NCBI RefSeq assembly: GCF_003857055.1
Contig: NZ_QGSZ01000166.1
Location: 1-46,672 of the forward strand
Reading direction: 5' to 3'
Length of the DNA stretch: 46,672 nucleotides
Source of the DNA: Micromonospora inaquosa
GTDB taxonomy: Bacteria > Actinomycetota > Actinomycetes > Mycobacteriales > Micromonosporaceae
Shown here: in pieces, positions 17,921-27,273 of the stretch
Layout: each line of letters opens with the position of its first letter
Position numbering within the stretch: position 1 is the stretch's first letter
Notes under the pieces: generated by a model
What the model was told of the DNA's origin: nothing
Seen by the model: the letters and a program-made list of their open reading frames with translations, nothing else
Database searches by the model: none
Made by a program: the position numbers and the translations under genes

Positions 17921-19720
17921 CTAGAGGGTCTGCACCGTGGCGATGCGTTCCTCAAGCTGCTCGATGGTGGCCTGGGCGCTCGGCGGGCCGCCGCAGAGCC
18001 GGCGTAGCTCGGCATGGATCTTGCCGTGCGGCTGTCCGGTGCGGTGGTGTCGGGCGGCCACCAAGGCGTTCAGTTGGCGCCGGAGCGCCACGCGACGCTG
18101 GGCGGCGCTCATGGGTGCCGGTGGCGCTGCGGTGGGCGCAGCGGCCGACTGAGAGGCCCCGTCGGCCGTACGACGGCGTTGGGCGGCGAGCTGTGCGGCC
18201 TGCCGCTTGGTCAGCAGCAGCGAAACCTGGTCGGCGGTGAGCAGGCCGGGCAGGCCGAGGTATTCCTCTTCCTCGGGGGTGCCGGCCTGGGCCGCGGTGC
18301 CGAACGACGCACCGTCGAAGATCACCTGGTCCAGCTCGGCGGTGGCCGAAAGCGCCGCGAAACGCTTCTCCAACTCCCCGCTGGCCTGGTCGTCGCGCTG
18401 CGCGCGTTCCAGCAGGTCGTCGTCGAAACCGTCGGCTTCCTTGGGTTTACCGAGGACGTGGTCGCGCTCGGTCTCCATCTCGCTGGCCAACCCGAGCAGG
18501 TGCGGCACGCTGGGCAGGAAGACCGACGCGGTCTCCCCCGGCCGACGGGCCCGCACGAACCGGCCGATCGCCTGGGCGAAGTAGAGCGGCGTGCTGGCGC
18601 TGGTCGCGTAGACCCCGACCGCCAGTCGCGGGATGTCGACCCCCTCGGACACCATCCGCACCGCGACCAGCCAGCGCTGGTCGGACGCCGCGAACGTCGC
18701 GATCCGGGCGGACGCGCCCTGGTCGTCGGAGAGCACCACGGCGGCCTTCTCGCCGGTCACCTGCTCGATCAGCTTGGCGTACGAGCGGGCGGTCTGCTGG
18801 TCGGTGGCGATGATCAGACCACCGGCGTCGGCCATGCCCGCGTTGCGCAGGACGGTGAGTCGGGCGTCGGCGGCCCGCAGCACCTGGGGCATCCAGTCGC
18901 CGGCCGGGTCCAGGGCGGTACGCCACGCCTGCGCCACCAGGTCCTGGGTCATCGGCTCACCCAGGCGGGCCGCCAGTTCCTCCCCCGCGTTGGTACGCCA
19001 GCGGGTCTCCCCGGAGTACGCCAGGAAGAGCACCGGCCGGACCACCCCGTCGCGCAGGGCGTCGGAGTAGCCGTACACCGAGTCGGCGCGGGAGCGCAGC
19101 AGCCCGTCCCCGCCCCGCTCGTAGCTGACGAACGGGATCGGGTTGTCGTCGGAGCGGAACGGCGTCCCGGTGAGCATCAGCCGGCGTACGGCGGGTTCGA
19201 AGGCGGCCTTCACCCCGTCGCCCCAGGACCGGGAGTCGCCGGCGTGGTGGATCTCGTCGAGGATGACCAGTGTGCGTCGGGTCATGGTGCGTCGCCGGTG
19301 CACCTGCGGCGCCATCCCCACCTGCGCATAGGTGACGACTGCGCCGTGGAAGTCGGCGGCGGAGTGCAGGTCGGCGTTGCGGAAGGCGGCGTCGAGCTGA
19401 ATGCCCACCCGGGCCGCGGCCTCGGACCACTGGTTCTTCAGGTGCTCGGTCGGCGCGACCACGGTGACCGCCTCGATGGTGCCGTCGCCGAGCAGCTCCG
19501 CCGCGATCCGCAGGGCGAAGGTGGTCTTGCCGGCGCCCGGCGTGGCGACCGCTGTGAAGTCCTCGCTACGCCGCCGCAGGTACTCCACCAGGGCTTTGCG
19601 CTGCCAGGCGCGTAATGCCGGGAACGTCTCTAGCACCGGCGTCCGGGCTGCCACGCGAAGCTCCTCTCCGACCGCACGATGGCGGACCCCGGGCGAGGGC
19701 CACGAGTATCCGCCGCCCAT
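17921..19720 (-). CDS. Superfamily 2 DEAD/DEAH-box helicase
   Basis: A 599-residue helicase with Walker A PGAGKT at 61-66, a DEIH box (LVILDEIHHAG), motif III LTGTPFR and the motif VI region QAIGRFVRAR. An Ala/Gln-rich and basic C-terminal extension of about 120 residues follows. It belongs to the ResIII/COG1061 group, ATP-driven translocases on DNA; the pathway is unknown. ATG at 19720 (MGGGYSW) has GGAGG seven to eight bases upstream, while the frame continues to 19864 without a better start. It is downstream of the TRIC gene on the same strand and may share a transcript. Confidence 0.88.
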   Translation of the reverse strand: MGGGYSWPSPGVRHRAVGEELRVAARTPVLETFPALRAWQRKALVEYLRRRSEDFTAVATPGAGKTTFALRIAAELLGDGTIEAVTVVAPTEHLKNQWSEAAARVGIQLDAAFRNADLHSAADFHGAVVTYAQVGMAPQVHRRRTMTRRTLVILDEIHHAGDSRSWGDGVKAAFEPAVRRLMLTGTPFRSDDNPIPFVSYERGGDGLLRSRADSVYGYSDALRDGVVRPVLFLAYSGETRWRTNAGEELAARLGEPMTQDLVAQAWRTALDPAGDWMPQVLRAADARLTVLRNAGMADAGGLIIATDQQTARSYAKLIEQVTGEKAAVVLSDDQGASARIATFAASDQRWLVAVRMVSEGVDIPRLAVGVYATSASTPLYFAQAIGRFVRARRPGETASVFLPSVPHLLGLASEMETERDHVLGKPKEADGFDDDLLERAQRDDQASGELEKRFAALSATAELDQVIFDGASFGTAAQAGTPEEEEYLGLPGLLTADQVSLLLTKRQAAQLAAQRRRTADGASQSAAAPTAAPPAPMSAAQRRVALRRQLNALVAARHHRTGQPHGKIHAELRRLCGGPPSAQATIEQLEERIATVQTL

Positions 19721-19823
19721 GAAAACGCCTCCGCGCAGAAGCTGCCGCGAAGGCCGACTCAGCATAACCAGCGAGGCCCGCAGGGCCCAGGCGACGCCAC
19801 GCTGGTCACATCTGTCGACCGCC

Positions 19824-20486
19824 TCACCACTGCCGGTCGATGCGTGGATCCGCCCCATCGGCACGCGGGGGGCGCAACCCGGCCACCGGCGCGGACCAGC
19901 GTCGACGCAGCGCGATCAGGCGCAGCCCGAAGACCAGGACGGCGGCGGCGGTGAGCGGTACGGGCCCGGTCTGCCCGGTGGCGTACAGCAGCACCACCAG
20001 GACCGAACCGGCCAGCGCGGCCAGCGCGTAGATCTCCCGGCGCAGTACGACCGGGATCTCGGCGGTGAGCAGGTCACGGCCGAGCCCACCACCGATCGCG
20101 GTGAGCATGCCGATCAGGCAGGCCCCGACCGCCGGCACCCGGGCGTCGAGCGCCTTGAGCGTGCCGGTGACGGTGAACAGTGCCAGACCGGCCGCGTCCA
20201 GCACCAGCACGGTGGTGCGCAGTCGGGCCAGTTGGGGGTGCAGCCAGAAGACGGCGAGCGCGGTGATCGCGGCGGTGGCCGCGTACCGCCAGTCGGCGAA
20301 GGCCAGTGGCGGCACCTCGTCGATGACGAGATCCCGGAGGATCCCACCGCCGAGGGCGGCCACGAAGCCGACGAACGCGACGCCGAACAGGTCCAGTCGC
20401 TTGGCCACCGCCGCCGAAGCGCCGGACGCGGCGAACACCGCCACCCCGGTCAGGTCGGCGATGAGCAGGGCGGTGGAGGTGGTCAC
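19824..20486 (-). CDS. TRIC-family cation channel (UPF0126)
   Basis: A 220-residue membrane protein with seven hydrophobic segments and two internal glycine-rich repeats, GGGILRD and GGGLGRD, about 85 residues apart. This is the hallmark of the trimeric intracellular cation channel family, whose bacterial members conduct K+/Na+. The GTG at 20486 has no obvious Shine-Dalgarno, so the start is by homology and length. Lies between the DUF3039 gene (40 bp upstream) and the helicase (about 100 bp downstream), all on the minus strand. Confidence 0.88.
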   Translation of the reverse strand: MTTSTALLIADLTGVAVFAASGASAAVAKRLDLFGVAFVGFVAALGGGILRDLVIDEVPPLAFADWRYAATAAITALAVFWLHPQLARLRTTVLVLDAAGLALFTVTGTLKALDARVPAVGACLIGMLTAIGGGLGRDLLTAEIPVVLRREIYALAALAGSVLVVLLYATGQTGPVPLTAAAVLVFGLRLIALRRRWSAPVAGLRPPRADGADPRIDRQW

Positions 20487-20526
20487 CGCCGCAGGCTACG
20501 TCGCCGGCCGGAGCGCCGGCCGAGGT

Positions 20527-20745
20527 TCACTCGCGGTACGAGTCGTAGATCTCCTTGCACTTGGGGCAGACCGGCGAACCCGGCTTGGCCGCCTTGGTGA
20601 CCGGGAAGGTCTCCCCGCAGAGAGCGACGACGAAAGTGCCCATGACGGCGCTCTCGGCGATCTTCTCCTTGCGGACGTAGTGGAACATCTCGGGACCGGT
20701 ATCGGCGTCCTTCAGCTCTGGACGCTCGAGAACCTCTGTGCTCAC
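20527..20745 (-). CDS. DUF3039 small protein
   Basis: A 72-residue actinobacterial protein of the DUF3039 family. A conserved HYVRKEKI segment precedes the C-terminal CPKCKEIY, which together with the Cys of VALCGETFP could bind zinc. Function unknown. GTG at 20745 has GGAGG seven bases upstream; the longer frame to 20817 is discarded. Likely the first gene of the minus-strand set that continues with the TRIC channel. Confidence 0.85.
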   Translation of the reverse strand: MSTEVLERPELKDADTGPEMFHYVRKEKIAESAVMGTFVVALCGETFPVTKAAKPGSPVCPKCKEIYDSYRE

Positions 20746-20821
20746 GTCTGCACCTCCGACCGTCAAGTTTGGCAGGTCATCACGGCCGGGTCCACTTGAG
20801 CCCGGTCGAGGCCCCACCCCG

Positions 20822-20827
20822 TACGGT
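20822..20827 (+). promoter_or_regulatory. -10 box of psuG (leaderless)
   Basis: TACGGT is separated by six bases from the psuG GTG, so transcription probably starts on the start codon. No ribosome site is present, which agrees with a leaderless mRNA. Confidence 0.5.
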
Positions 20828-20833
20828 GCCCGT

Positions 20834-21769
20834 GTGACTGACTTTCACATCAGCTACGGCACCGAGGTCGCCGAAGCCCTGCGCGGCGGCCGGCCCGTCG
20901 TCGCCCTGGAGAGCACCATCGTCTCGCACGGTCTGCCCCGACCGGAGAATCTGCGGGTGGCCCGGGAGATCGAGCGGACGGTTCGGGACGCCGGGGCCGT
21001 TCCGGCGACGATCGGCATGATCGCGGGCGAGCTGGTGGTCGGCCTGGACGACGCTCAGCTGACCCGGCTGGCCACGGTCGACGGCGTGACCAAGCTCTCC
21101 GTCCGCGACCTCGCGGTGGCCGCCGCGACCGGCGCGGACGGCGCGACCACGGTGGCCGCGACCAGCGCGGTGGCCGCCGCCGCCGGTATCGGCGTGTTCG
21201 CCACCGGCGGGCTGGGTGGGGTGCACCGGGAGGCCGCGCACACCTTCGACGAGTCGGCGGACCTGGTCACCCTGGCGCAGACTCCGATCGCGGTGGTCTG
21301 CGCCGGGGTCAAGTCGATCCTCGACGTGGGCGCGACGCTGGAGCGCCTGGAGACCCTCGGGGTAGCGGTGGTCGGTTACCGCACCCGCCGGTTCCCCGGT
21401 TTCTACCTCACCGACGCCGGCTTCGACCTGGACTGGTCGGTGGACTCGCCGGAGCAGGTCGCCGCCGTGCTCGCCGCCCGGGACGAGCACGCCGTGCACA
21501 CCGGCGGGCTGCTCATCGCCAACCCGTTGCCGGTCGATGAGCAGCTCGACCCGGAGCTGCACGACCGGACGCTCACCGAGGGTCTGGCCCTGCTGGAGCG
21601 GGACGGGATCACCGGAAAGGCCGTCACGCCGTACCTGCTCGCGCACTTCCACTCGGCCACCGAGGGCGCGAGCCTGGCGGTGAACGTGCGGATCATCCTG
21701 CGCAACGCCGAGCTGGCCGCGCGGATCGCGGTCGCCGCGGCGTCCGGCGGCACCGCCGTCCCGGCATGA
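20834..21769 (+). CDS. psuG: Pseudouridine-5'-phosphate glycosidase
   Basis: Splits pseudouridine 5'-phosphate into uracil and ribose-5-phosphate, releasing the C-glycosidic base from degraded RNA. The 311-residue product has the family's Glu in [13 protein letters not shown] near the N-terminus, a Lys in [10 protein letters not shown], and the catalytic Lys in [13 protein letters not shown] at 20834 is chosen because the family N-terminus starts here and a -10-like box lies just upstream. Its stop overlaps the psuK start by four bases (ATGA). Confidence 0.94.
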   Translation: MTDFHISYGTEVAEALRGGRPVVALESTIVSHGLPRPENLRVAREIERTVRDAGAVPATIGMIAGELVVGLDDAQLTRLATVDGVTKLSVRDLAVAAATGADGATTVAATSAVAAAAGIGVFATGGLGGVHREAAHTFDESADLVTLAQTPIAVVCAGVKSILDVGATLERLETLGVAVVGYRTRRFPGFYLTDAGFDLDWSVDSPEQVAAVLAARDEHAVHTGGLLIANPLPVDEQLDPELHDRTLTEGLALLERDGITGKAVTPYLLAHFHSATEGASLAVNVRIILRNAELAARIAVAAASGGTAVPA

Positions 21770-22665
21770 CCCGACCGGCCCGGATGGTCGTCGTCGGGGA
21801 CGTGATCACCGATGTGGTCGCCGTCCTGTCCGGGCCGCTCGCGGCCGGTTCGGACACGCGGGCCGAGATCAGTCTCGGCGGCGGCGGGCAGGCGGCCAAC
21901 ACCGCCGCCTGGGTCGCCGCGCAGCGGGTGGACGTCACGCTCGTCGGCGCCGTCGGTGACGACGACGCCGGGCGGGACCGGGTGGCCGAGCTCGACCGGG
22001 CGGGCGTCGACTGCGCGATCGAGCGGGTCGAGGGCGTCCCCACCGGCACGGTCATCGTGTTGGCCGCCGACGACGAGCGCACCATGGTCAGCCAGCGGGG
22101 CGCGAACCTGCGGTTGAGCGCCGCGCACGTCGATCGGGCCCTCGCAGCGGCGCCCGACGCTGGGCATCTGCACCTGTCCGCGTACACCCTGTTGGACGCC
22201 GAGTCGCGCGGCGCGGGGCTGCGGGCGTTGGCCGCCGCCCGCGAGCGCGGGCTCACCATCAGCGTCGACGCGGCCTCCGCGGCGCCGTTGCGGCGGGTCG
22301 GCGCGGCGGCGTTCCTGAGTTGGGTACGCGACATCGACCTGCTTCTGGTCAACGCGGACGAGGCCACGGTGCTGGCCGGTGGGCTGGACCCGGCGGCGCA
22401 GGGGCGGGCGCTGTCGGCGACGGCTCGCCGGGTCGTGGTGAAGCGCGGCGCGGCCGGCGCGGTCTGGGTCGACCGCACCACGCCGGTCTGCGTGGCTCCG
22501 GCCCGCCGGGTGGCGGTGGTGGACGTCACGGGCGCGGGCGACGCCTTCGCGGCCGGCCTGCTCACCGCGTGGCTGGCGGGTGCCACCCCGAGCGCGGCAC
22601 TGAGTCGCGCCACCGACCTGGGCGCGCTGGCCGTCTCCACGGCCGGCGCACGGCCACAGTCGTAG
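21766..22665 (+). CDS. psuK: PfkB-family carbohydrate kinase, probable pseudouridine kinase
   Basis: A 299-residue ribokinase-fold kinase with the substrate-binding [10 protein letters not shown] motif near residue 40 and the ATP/catalytic [12 protein letters not shown] near residue 250. Coupling to psuG by an ATGA overlap makes pseudouridine the probable substrate: PsuK phosphorylates it and PsuG cleaves the product. Without the neighbour the sugar specificity could not be assigned. Confidence 0.87.
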   Translation: MTRPARMVVVGDVITDVVAVLSGPLAAGSDTRAEISLGGGGQAANTAAWVAAQRVDVTLVGAVGDDDAGRDRVAELDRAGVDCAIERVEGVPTGTVIVLAADDERTMVSQRGANLRLSAAHVDRALAAAPDAGHLHLSAYTLLDAESRGAGLRALAAARERGLTISVDAASAAPLRRVGAAAFLSWVRDIDLLLVNADEATVLAGGLDPAAQGRALSATARRVVVKRGAAGAVWVDRTTPVCVAPARRVAVVDVTGAGDAFAAGLLTAWLAGATPSAALSRATDLGALAVSTAGARPQS

Positions 22666-22681
22666 CGCTGCCCTGACTGCT

Positions 22682-22713
22682 CGAACCCTGGCCCGCTCGC
22701 GGGTCAGGGTTCG
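22682..22713. terminator. Hairpin terminator psuK / DUF3099 gene
   Basis: A 14-bp stem with one wobble (22682-22695 with 22700-22713) and a CTCG loop lies between convergent genes. It overlaps the last codons and stop of the minus-strand gene. Confidence 0.75.
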
Positions 22714-23063
22714 ACGTCGATGACCTTGTGCGGGCGCTCCTCGGCGGTGAGGCTCATCGGCGGGGTGTCGTCCTGTTGGCGGGGGTGGAACCTGTTGGCC
22801 AGCCGGTGCTCTTCCTTTGGCGGCCGGTCATTGGCCAGCAGCACGGCCAGCCAGGGGATGAGCACCATGCCGAGGCCGCACAGCGGCAGCCAGAGCCAGA
22901 GCAGTGGGGCGTTCGCACCGACCAGGATCGCGCCGACGATGATGCACAGCACCCGGATGCCCATCATCAGGACATAGCGGCGCTGGCGACTGTTGAGCTG
23001 ATCGTCCTGGCTGCGCGAGGCGTCGGTGATCAGAATCGGCTGGTACGCCTGACGCTTCACCAT
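22704..23063 (-). CDS. DUF3099 small membrane protein
   Basis: A 119-residue protein with the family's ITDA start motif, a basic RRQRRY-like stretch and two adjacent transmembrane helices (about 34-50 and 54-76), then a charged tail. It fits actinobacterial DUF3099; function unknown. ATG at 23063 follows GAGGAGG closely (3 bases). Confidence 0.82.
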   Translation of the reverse strand: MVKRQAYQPILITDASRSQDDQLNSRQRRYVLMMGIRVLCIIVGAILVGANAPLLWLWLPLCGLGMVLIPWLAVLLANDRPPKEEHRLANRFHPRQQDDTPPMSLTAEERPHKVIDVEP

Positions 23064-23154
23064 GGACCTCCTCGAGGGGGTTACGCCTCATCCTGTCACC
23101 GCAGGTCCGTGATCAGCGAACTTCGAGTCATCCCGTCGCGTGTTACGTGCGTGG

Positions 23155-23160
23155 TACGCT
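23155..23160 (+). promoter_or_regulatory. -10 box of the toxin-antitoxin candidate
   Basis: TACGCT lies seven bases before the GTG start at 23168, suggesting a leaderless transcript. No clear -35. Confidence 0.4.
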
Positions 23161-23167
23161 CCGCCAC

Positions 23168-23455
23168 GTGGGCAGCAGGTTCAGCTTCACTGACGAGGCG
23201 TTGGCCAACCTGAGGGTCTACGACGTCACACCCGGGGAAGTCTGGGAGGCGCTGCACAGCGCCCGACGGGTCATCCGCCACCTGGGTGACGACGTGATGG
23301 TGGTCTACGCCGCCGCCCGCCGGGGCCGCCGACTGGCCGTGCTGCTCGCCGAAGCCGACGGCACCGACAACGACTGGGACATCCTCTCCGCCCGCGAACT
23401 GAGCGACGTCGAGTCCAAGCGCTACGACGAGGCCGTACGGAGAGACCGCCGATGA
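23168..23455 (+). CDS. BrnT-like putative toxin
   Basis: A 95-residue basic protein. Its C-terminal part, with DILSARELSDVESKRYDE, resembles the ISAR...E..RYE ending of BrnT/RelE-fold ribonuclease toxins, and the middle VYAAARRGRRLAVLL resembles their beta strands. If correct it would cleave mRNA when freed from its antitoxin. The next gene encodes a ribbon-helix-helix protein, overlapping by four bases, in toxin-first order as in brnTA. GTG at 23168 is chosen because a -10-like box sits directly upstream; an earlier in-frame start at 23147 is possible. The N-terminus is divergent, so the assignment is moderate. Confidence 0.6.
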   Translation: MGSRFSFTDEALANLRVYDVTPGEVWEALHSARRVIRHLGDDVMVVYAAARRGRRLAVLLAEADGTDNDWDILSARELSDVESKRYDEAVRRDRR

Positions 23456-23781
23456 GGGGGGCCGTGACGATGCACCGTAACGACGCGACCAAGCAGTTTC
23501 ACAGCGGCGACGACCGGATCGCCGACCTGATCGACGAGAGCCCGGCGGTGGACCTGCCCACCCCCGACACGGACGTGCCGATGGTGAGCCGCTCGGTGCG
23601 GCTGCCACTGGACACCTACGAGCGGGTCCGCGCCGCCGCCGACGCCCGGGGCATCGGGGTCACCACGCTGATGCGCCAGTGGATCGAAGCCGGCCTGGCC
23701 GACCTGGACGACTCGGCGACCGTCTCGCTGGCCGACGTCCGGCGCGCGCTGGCCTCGCTGGCACATCCCACCGCCGCCTGA
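23452..23781 (+). CDS. Ribbon-helix-helix protein, putative BrnA-like antitoxin
   Basis: A 109-residue protein. Residues about 45-80 (SRSVRLPLDTYERVRAAAD...GVTTLMRQWIEAG) form a clear ribbon-helix-helix DNA-binding domain of the CopG/BrnA type. The N-terminal 40 acidic residues could wrap a basic toxin. The ATG at 23452 overlaps the upstream stop (ATGA) with GGAGAGA in front; internal starts at 23464 and 23470 are alternatives. Antitoxins of this type usually repress their own operon. Confidence 0.7.
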   Translation: MRGAVTMHRNDATKQFHSGDDRIADLIDESPAVDLPTPDTDVPMVSRSVRLPLDTYERVRAAADARGIGVTTLMRQWIEAGLADLDDSATVSLADVRRALASLAHPTAA

Positions 23782-23796
23782 GCGGCAGCCGGTCGG

Positions 23797-24378
23797 TCAG
23801 CTGCCGGTGGCCTTCGTCTTGGAGGCCGCCTTCATCTGCTGCTTGAACTCCCGCACCCGGCGCAGTGAATCGGCGTCGGTGACGTCGGCCACCGACCGGT
23901 ACGCGCCCGGGTCGCCGTAGTCCCCGGCCGCCTTCCGCCAGTCCTGCGGCGTCACCCCGAACCGCTTGCCGAGCAGAGCCACGAAGATCTGCGCCTTCTG
24001 CTTGCCGAAGCCAGGCAGCGCGGCGACCCGGCGCAGCAGCTCCGGTCCGTCCGCGACCTCGGCCCAGAGCAACGCCGCGTCACCGTCGTAGCGCTCCACC
24101 AGCACCTGGCAGACCTCCTGCACCCGAGCCGCCATCGCCTTCGGGAACCGGTGCAGTGCGGGCGGCTGGGCGAAGAGGGCGAGCAGGGCCTCCGGGTCGT
24201 ACCCGGCCAGCTCCGCCGCGTCCAGGTCGTGGCCGAGCCGCTGCGCCAGCACGTACGGCGAGGAGAACGCCTTCTCCATCGGAATTTGTTGGTCCAGTGT
24301 CATGCCGATGAGCAGCGCCAGCGGGCTGCGCTCCAGCAGCCGGTTGGCCTCCGGGTCGATGGGCAGTACGAGCGTCAT
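23797..24378 (-). CDS. HhH-GPD-type base excision repair family protein
   Basis: A 193-residue single-domain protein with a helix-hairpin-helix, LPGFGKQKAQIF, around residue 130. It matches the uncharacterised actinobacterial HhH-GPD family (TIGR03252 type), related to DNA glycosylases such as endonuclease III. I do not see the iron-sulphur cysteine loop of EndoIII. ATG at 24378 is chosen by the conserved MTLVLPID start; ATG at 24387 is three codons upstream. Convergent with the antitoxin-like gene, 15 bp apart. Confidence 0.82.
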   Translation of the reverse strand: MTLVLPIDPEANRLLERSPLALLIGMTLDQQIPMEKAFSSPYVLAQRLGHDLDAAELAGYDPEALLALFAQPPALHRFPKAMAARVQEVCQVLVERYDGDAALLWAEVADGPELLRRVAALPGFGKQKAQIFVALLGKRFGVTPQDWRKAAGDYGDPGAYRSVADVTDADSLRRVREFKQQMKAASKTKATGS

Positions 24379-24482
24379 GCCGACCATCCTGCCCGGCGCA
24401 CCGATCCGGGCGGACACCGACGCTCCGACATCTACCGGCGGGTGACGCTCCCCCGGGACGCGACGGGGGGCAGGATGTCGGG

Positions 24483-25967
24483 GTGGACGAACACGACATG
24501 CTGCTCTCCCCCGCCGGCGTCGACGCGCTGCGGACCGCGCTGACCCGGACCGGCTTCACCAGCCACGGCATCGCCGAGCGGCTCGGCGCGCAGGCGACCG
24601 CCGCGGTCGCCCGTAACGACTACCGGGCCGCGCTGCGCGCCACCGAGGACGGCGACTCGTTGGGCACCCTGATCCGGGTGTTCATCTGCGACCAGGCCGA
24701 GCCGGAGGCGGCGGTGGCCGCCGCGCTGGCACCGCTGAGCCTGGATGAGGCGCTCGCCGGTGGGCTGGTGGAGCGGTACGGCCCCGGCCTGCGGGCCGGC
24801 GTGGACCTGGAGCCGTACGGGGACGACTGGTGGGTGCTGGCCGACGTGCCGTCCAGTGCCCGCCCGGGTCGCCCGCTGCACGCCGAGCACGTCCTCGGCA
24901 TCGGCGGGGCGACCCACACCCTGATCGGCGCGACCATGCGCCGGCCGGTCGACACCGCACTGGACCTGGGCACCGGCTCCGGCGTCCAGGCCCTGCACCT
25001 GGCCACCCACGCCCGGTCGGTGACCGCCACCGATCTCTCCGAGCGGGCGCTGCGCTTCGCCGCGACCACCGCCGCCCTGAACGGTCAGGACTGGGAGCTG
25101 CTCCGCGGCGACCTGGTCGCCCCGGTGGCCGGTCGGCGGTTCGACCTGGTGGTGAGCAACCCGCCGTTCGTGGTCGGCCCGGGCACCACCACGCACGTCT
25201 ACCGCGACTCCGGCCGGGTCGGTGACGCCATCGGAGCCGAACTGGCCGCCGCCGCCCCGGGTCTGCTCACCGAGGGCGGCACCATGCAGTACCTGGCGAA
25301 CTGGGTGCACGTCGCCGGCGAGGAGTGGGACGAGCGGGTGGCCGGCTGGTTCGCCGGGACCGGCCTGGACGCCTGGGTGATCCAGCGTGAGGTGGCCGAC
25401 CCGATGGCGTACGTCGACCTGTGGCTCACTGACGTCGGCGAGACCGCCGACGCCCAGCGGATGGCGGCCTGGCTGGACTGGTTCGACGCGCACAAGGTGG
25501 AGGGCATCGGTTTCGGCATCGTGTCGCTGCGCCGGGGCGGACACACCGACCCGGTGGTCCGGGTGGAGGACCTGCGCCAGCGGGTGCAGCCACCGCTGGG
25601 CGACCAGGTCGCCGCCTGGTTCGACCGCCAGGACTTTCTCCGGGTACGCGACACCGAGGCGTTACTCGCCGAGCGCTACCGGGCCGCCGAGGGCCTCCAG
25701 CTGCGGCAGGAGGCCACCATGGGCGACGAGGGTTGGGGGGTGGACCGGCAGGTCCTCGCGATGCCGAACGGCCTGCGCTGGACCGAGGAGATCGACCCGC
25801 TGGTGCTGGCGCTGGTCGGTGGCGCCGACGGCCGACTTCCGCTACGTGACCAGCTCGCCCTGCTCGCCGCCGCGCACGACGTCGAGCCCGACGAGATGGC
25901 CGAGGCCGCCGGCCCGATCGTGGCGCACCTGGTGGAGCGGGGCTTCATCGAGCCGGTGAGCGCCTGA
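24483..25967 (+). CDS. SAM-dependent methyltransferase (NPPF type)
   Basis: A 494-residue protein. An N-terminal helical domain of about 160 residues precedes a class I methyltransferase with [15 protein letters not shown] (about 160-175) and the catalytic NPPF (near 225), followed by a C-terminal winged-helix-like region. NPP(F/Y) enzymes methylate adenine, guanine N2 or glutamine amides (HemK/PrmC, RsmC); which applies here is unknown. GTG at 24483 lacks a ribosome site but has CAGGAT six bases upstream, again consistent with a leaderless start. Overlaps dtd by one base (TGATG), so the two are coupled. Confidence 0.82.
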   Translation: MDEHDMLLSPAGVDALRTALTRTGFTSHGIAERLGAQATAAVARNDYRAALRATEDGDSLGTLIRVFICDQAEPEAAVAAALAPLSLDEALAGGLVERYGPGLRAGVDLEPYGDDWWVLADVPSSARPGRPLHAEHVLGIGGATHTLIGATMRRPVDTALDLGTGSGVQALHLATHARSVTATDLSERALRFAATTAALNGQDWELLRGDLVAPVAGRRFDLVVSNPPFVVGPGTTTHVYRDSGRVGDAIGAELAAAAPGLLTEGGTMQYLANWVHVAGEEWDERVAGWFAGTGLDAWVIQREVADPMAYVDLWLTDVGETADAQRMAAWLDWFDAHKVEGIGFGIVSLRRGGHTDPVVRVEDLRQRVQPPLGDQVAAWFDRQDFLRVRDTEALLAERYRAAEGLQLRQEATMGDEGWGVDRQVLAMPNGLRWTEEIDPLVLALVGGADGRLPLRDQLALLAAAHDVEPDEMAEAAGPIVAHLVERGFIEPVSA

Positions 25968-26389
25968 TGCGTGCGGTGGTGCAGACCGTCGGGCAGGCCA
26001 GTGTGACGGTGGACGGCGAGGTCGTCGGTGCGATCGAGAACGGCCTGCTGGTGCTGCTCGGGGTGACCCACACCGACACCGAGCAGACCGCTCAGACGAT
26101 GGCCCGCAAGGTGCACGAGGTGCGCATCCTGGACGGTGAACGGTCCGCCGCCGACACCGGGGCACCGATCCTGGTGGTGAGCCAGTTCACCCTCTACGGC
26201 GACGTCCGCAGGGGCCGTCGGCCGAGCTGGACCGCCGCCGCCCCCGCCGAGGTGGCCGAGCCGCTGGTCACGGCGGTCGTCGACGCGTTACGCCAGCGCG
26301 GCGCCAAGGTAGAGACCGGCCGATTCCGCGCCCACATGTTGGTCGAGAGCACCAACGTCGGCCCCCAAACCCTCCTCCTGGACCTCTGA
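25967..26389 (+). CDS. dtd: D-aminoacyl-tRNA deacylase
   Basis: Removes D-amino acids and glycine mischarged on tRNA. The 140-residue length and the SQFTLYGD motif fit the family. In the second conserved motif, VNDGPVT of E. coli is read here as TNVGPQT: the Gly-cis-Pro pair is kept, but two neighbours differ. Translationally coupled to the methyltransferase gene. Confidence 0.93.
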   Translation: MRAVVQTVGQASVTVDGEVVGAIENGLLVLLGVTHTDTEQTAQTMARKVHEVRILDGERSAADTGAPILVVSQFTLYGDVRRGRRPSWTAAAPAEVAEPLVTAVVDALRQRGAKVETGRFRAHMLVESTNVGPQTLLLDL

Positions 26390-26397
26390 CCAACAGT

Positions 26398-26457
26398 GGT
26401 GATCAAGAGGTTTGCGTCAGGATCTGGGCTCGGCATGACGCAAACCTCTTGATCACC
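26398..26457. repeat. Perfect 22-bp palindrome with TGATCA rims (element 2)
   Basis: Arms 26398-26419 and 26436-26457 are exact reverse complements around a 16-base loop. Each arm begins GGTGATCAAG and ends GTTTGCGTCA. It lies nine bases after the dtd stop, between convergent genes, and probably acts as a bidirectional terminator; it may be a dispersed genomic repeat. Confidence 0.9.
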
Positions 26458-26484
26458 GAGGTGGGCGTGAGCGTGGGAACGGGG

Positions 26485-27273
26485 TTAGGAGAAGAGGCCT
26501 CGGCGGGTTAGGGCCTGGCGGAGCCAGTTGTCGAGCTCGGCGGTCCAGTCGGTGCGGTCGGCGGTGGCGTGGTCGACAGTGAACCGGCCAAAGGCGTCCC
26601 GGCCCTCGGTGAAGACACCGCCGCGCTTGTCGACCTCCAGAACCACCTGCATCTGCTGCGCGTCGGCGATGAAGGTGACCTCCAACTGGTTGATCGAGCG
26701 GGCGTACTGCGGCGCCGGGTGGAACTCGATCTCCTGGTAGAACGGCAGCGTCTGGCGTACGCCGTAGACGTGGCCACGCTCCACATCGGCGCGGGCGAAC
26801 CGGAAGCCCAGCCGCAGCAACGCGTCCAGCAGTCGCTCCTGCGCCGGCAGCGGGTGCACCGACACGGCGTCCAGGTCACCCTTGTCGACCGCGCGGGCCA
26901 CCTCCAGCTCGGTACGCAGACCCATCGTCATCCCGTGCAGGTGCTGCCCGTACAGCTCGGTGACCGGTGTCTCCCATGGCACGTCGAAGCGGAACGGAAG
27001 GTCGTACCGCTGCCCCGGCTCCAGCCGGAACGCGCCGGTGACCTGCTGGCGGTGGAACTCCTGAGTGGTGTCGTAGTCGTTGTCGCCACTCTCGACCTCG
27101 ACCCGGGTGACCAGGCCGAGGGTGACGTGGTCGATGTCGACCTGGTGGTCGCCGCCCATCACCTGGATGCGGCCCTCCAACTGGCCGCCCGGCCGGCAGT
27201 TCGGGTTGGCCAGCACCGTCTCCACCGACGGACCGCCCACGCCCATCGCCTTCATGAGCCGCTTGAAGACCAC
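26485..27273 (-). CDS. Spo0M/SpoOM-like arrestin-fold protein
   Basis: A 262-residue protein beginning VVFKRLMKAMGVGGPSVET, characteristic of the Spo0M family (arrestin-like beta sandwich). In Bacillus, Spo0M affects sporulation and cell-stage control; the actinobacterial role is unknown. Two starts compete: GTG at 27273 with GGAGG five bases upstream, favoured because homologues start MVFK, and ATG at 27285. A TELYGQHLHG-type conserved stretch lies mid-protein. Convergent with dtd. Confidence 0.87.
   Translation of the reverse strand: MVFKRLMKAMGVGGPSVETVLANPNCRPGGQLEGRIQVMGGDHQVDIDHVTLGLVTRVEVESGDNDYDTTQEFHRQQVTGAFRLEPGQRYDLPFRFDVPWETPVTELYGQHLHGMTMGLRTELEVARAVDKGDLDAVSVHPLPAQERLLDALLRLGFRFARADVERGHVYGVRQTLPFYQEIEFHPAPQYARSINQLEVTFIADAQQMQVVLEVDKRGGVFTEGRDAFGRFTVDHATADRTDWTAELDNWLRQALTRRGLFS

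Noticed and set aside
18014..19615. 533-codon plus-strand frame opposite the helicase
   Set aside because: Shadow frame; helicase motifs are unambiguous on the minus strand.
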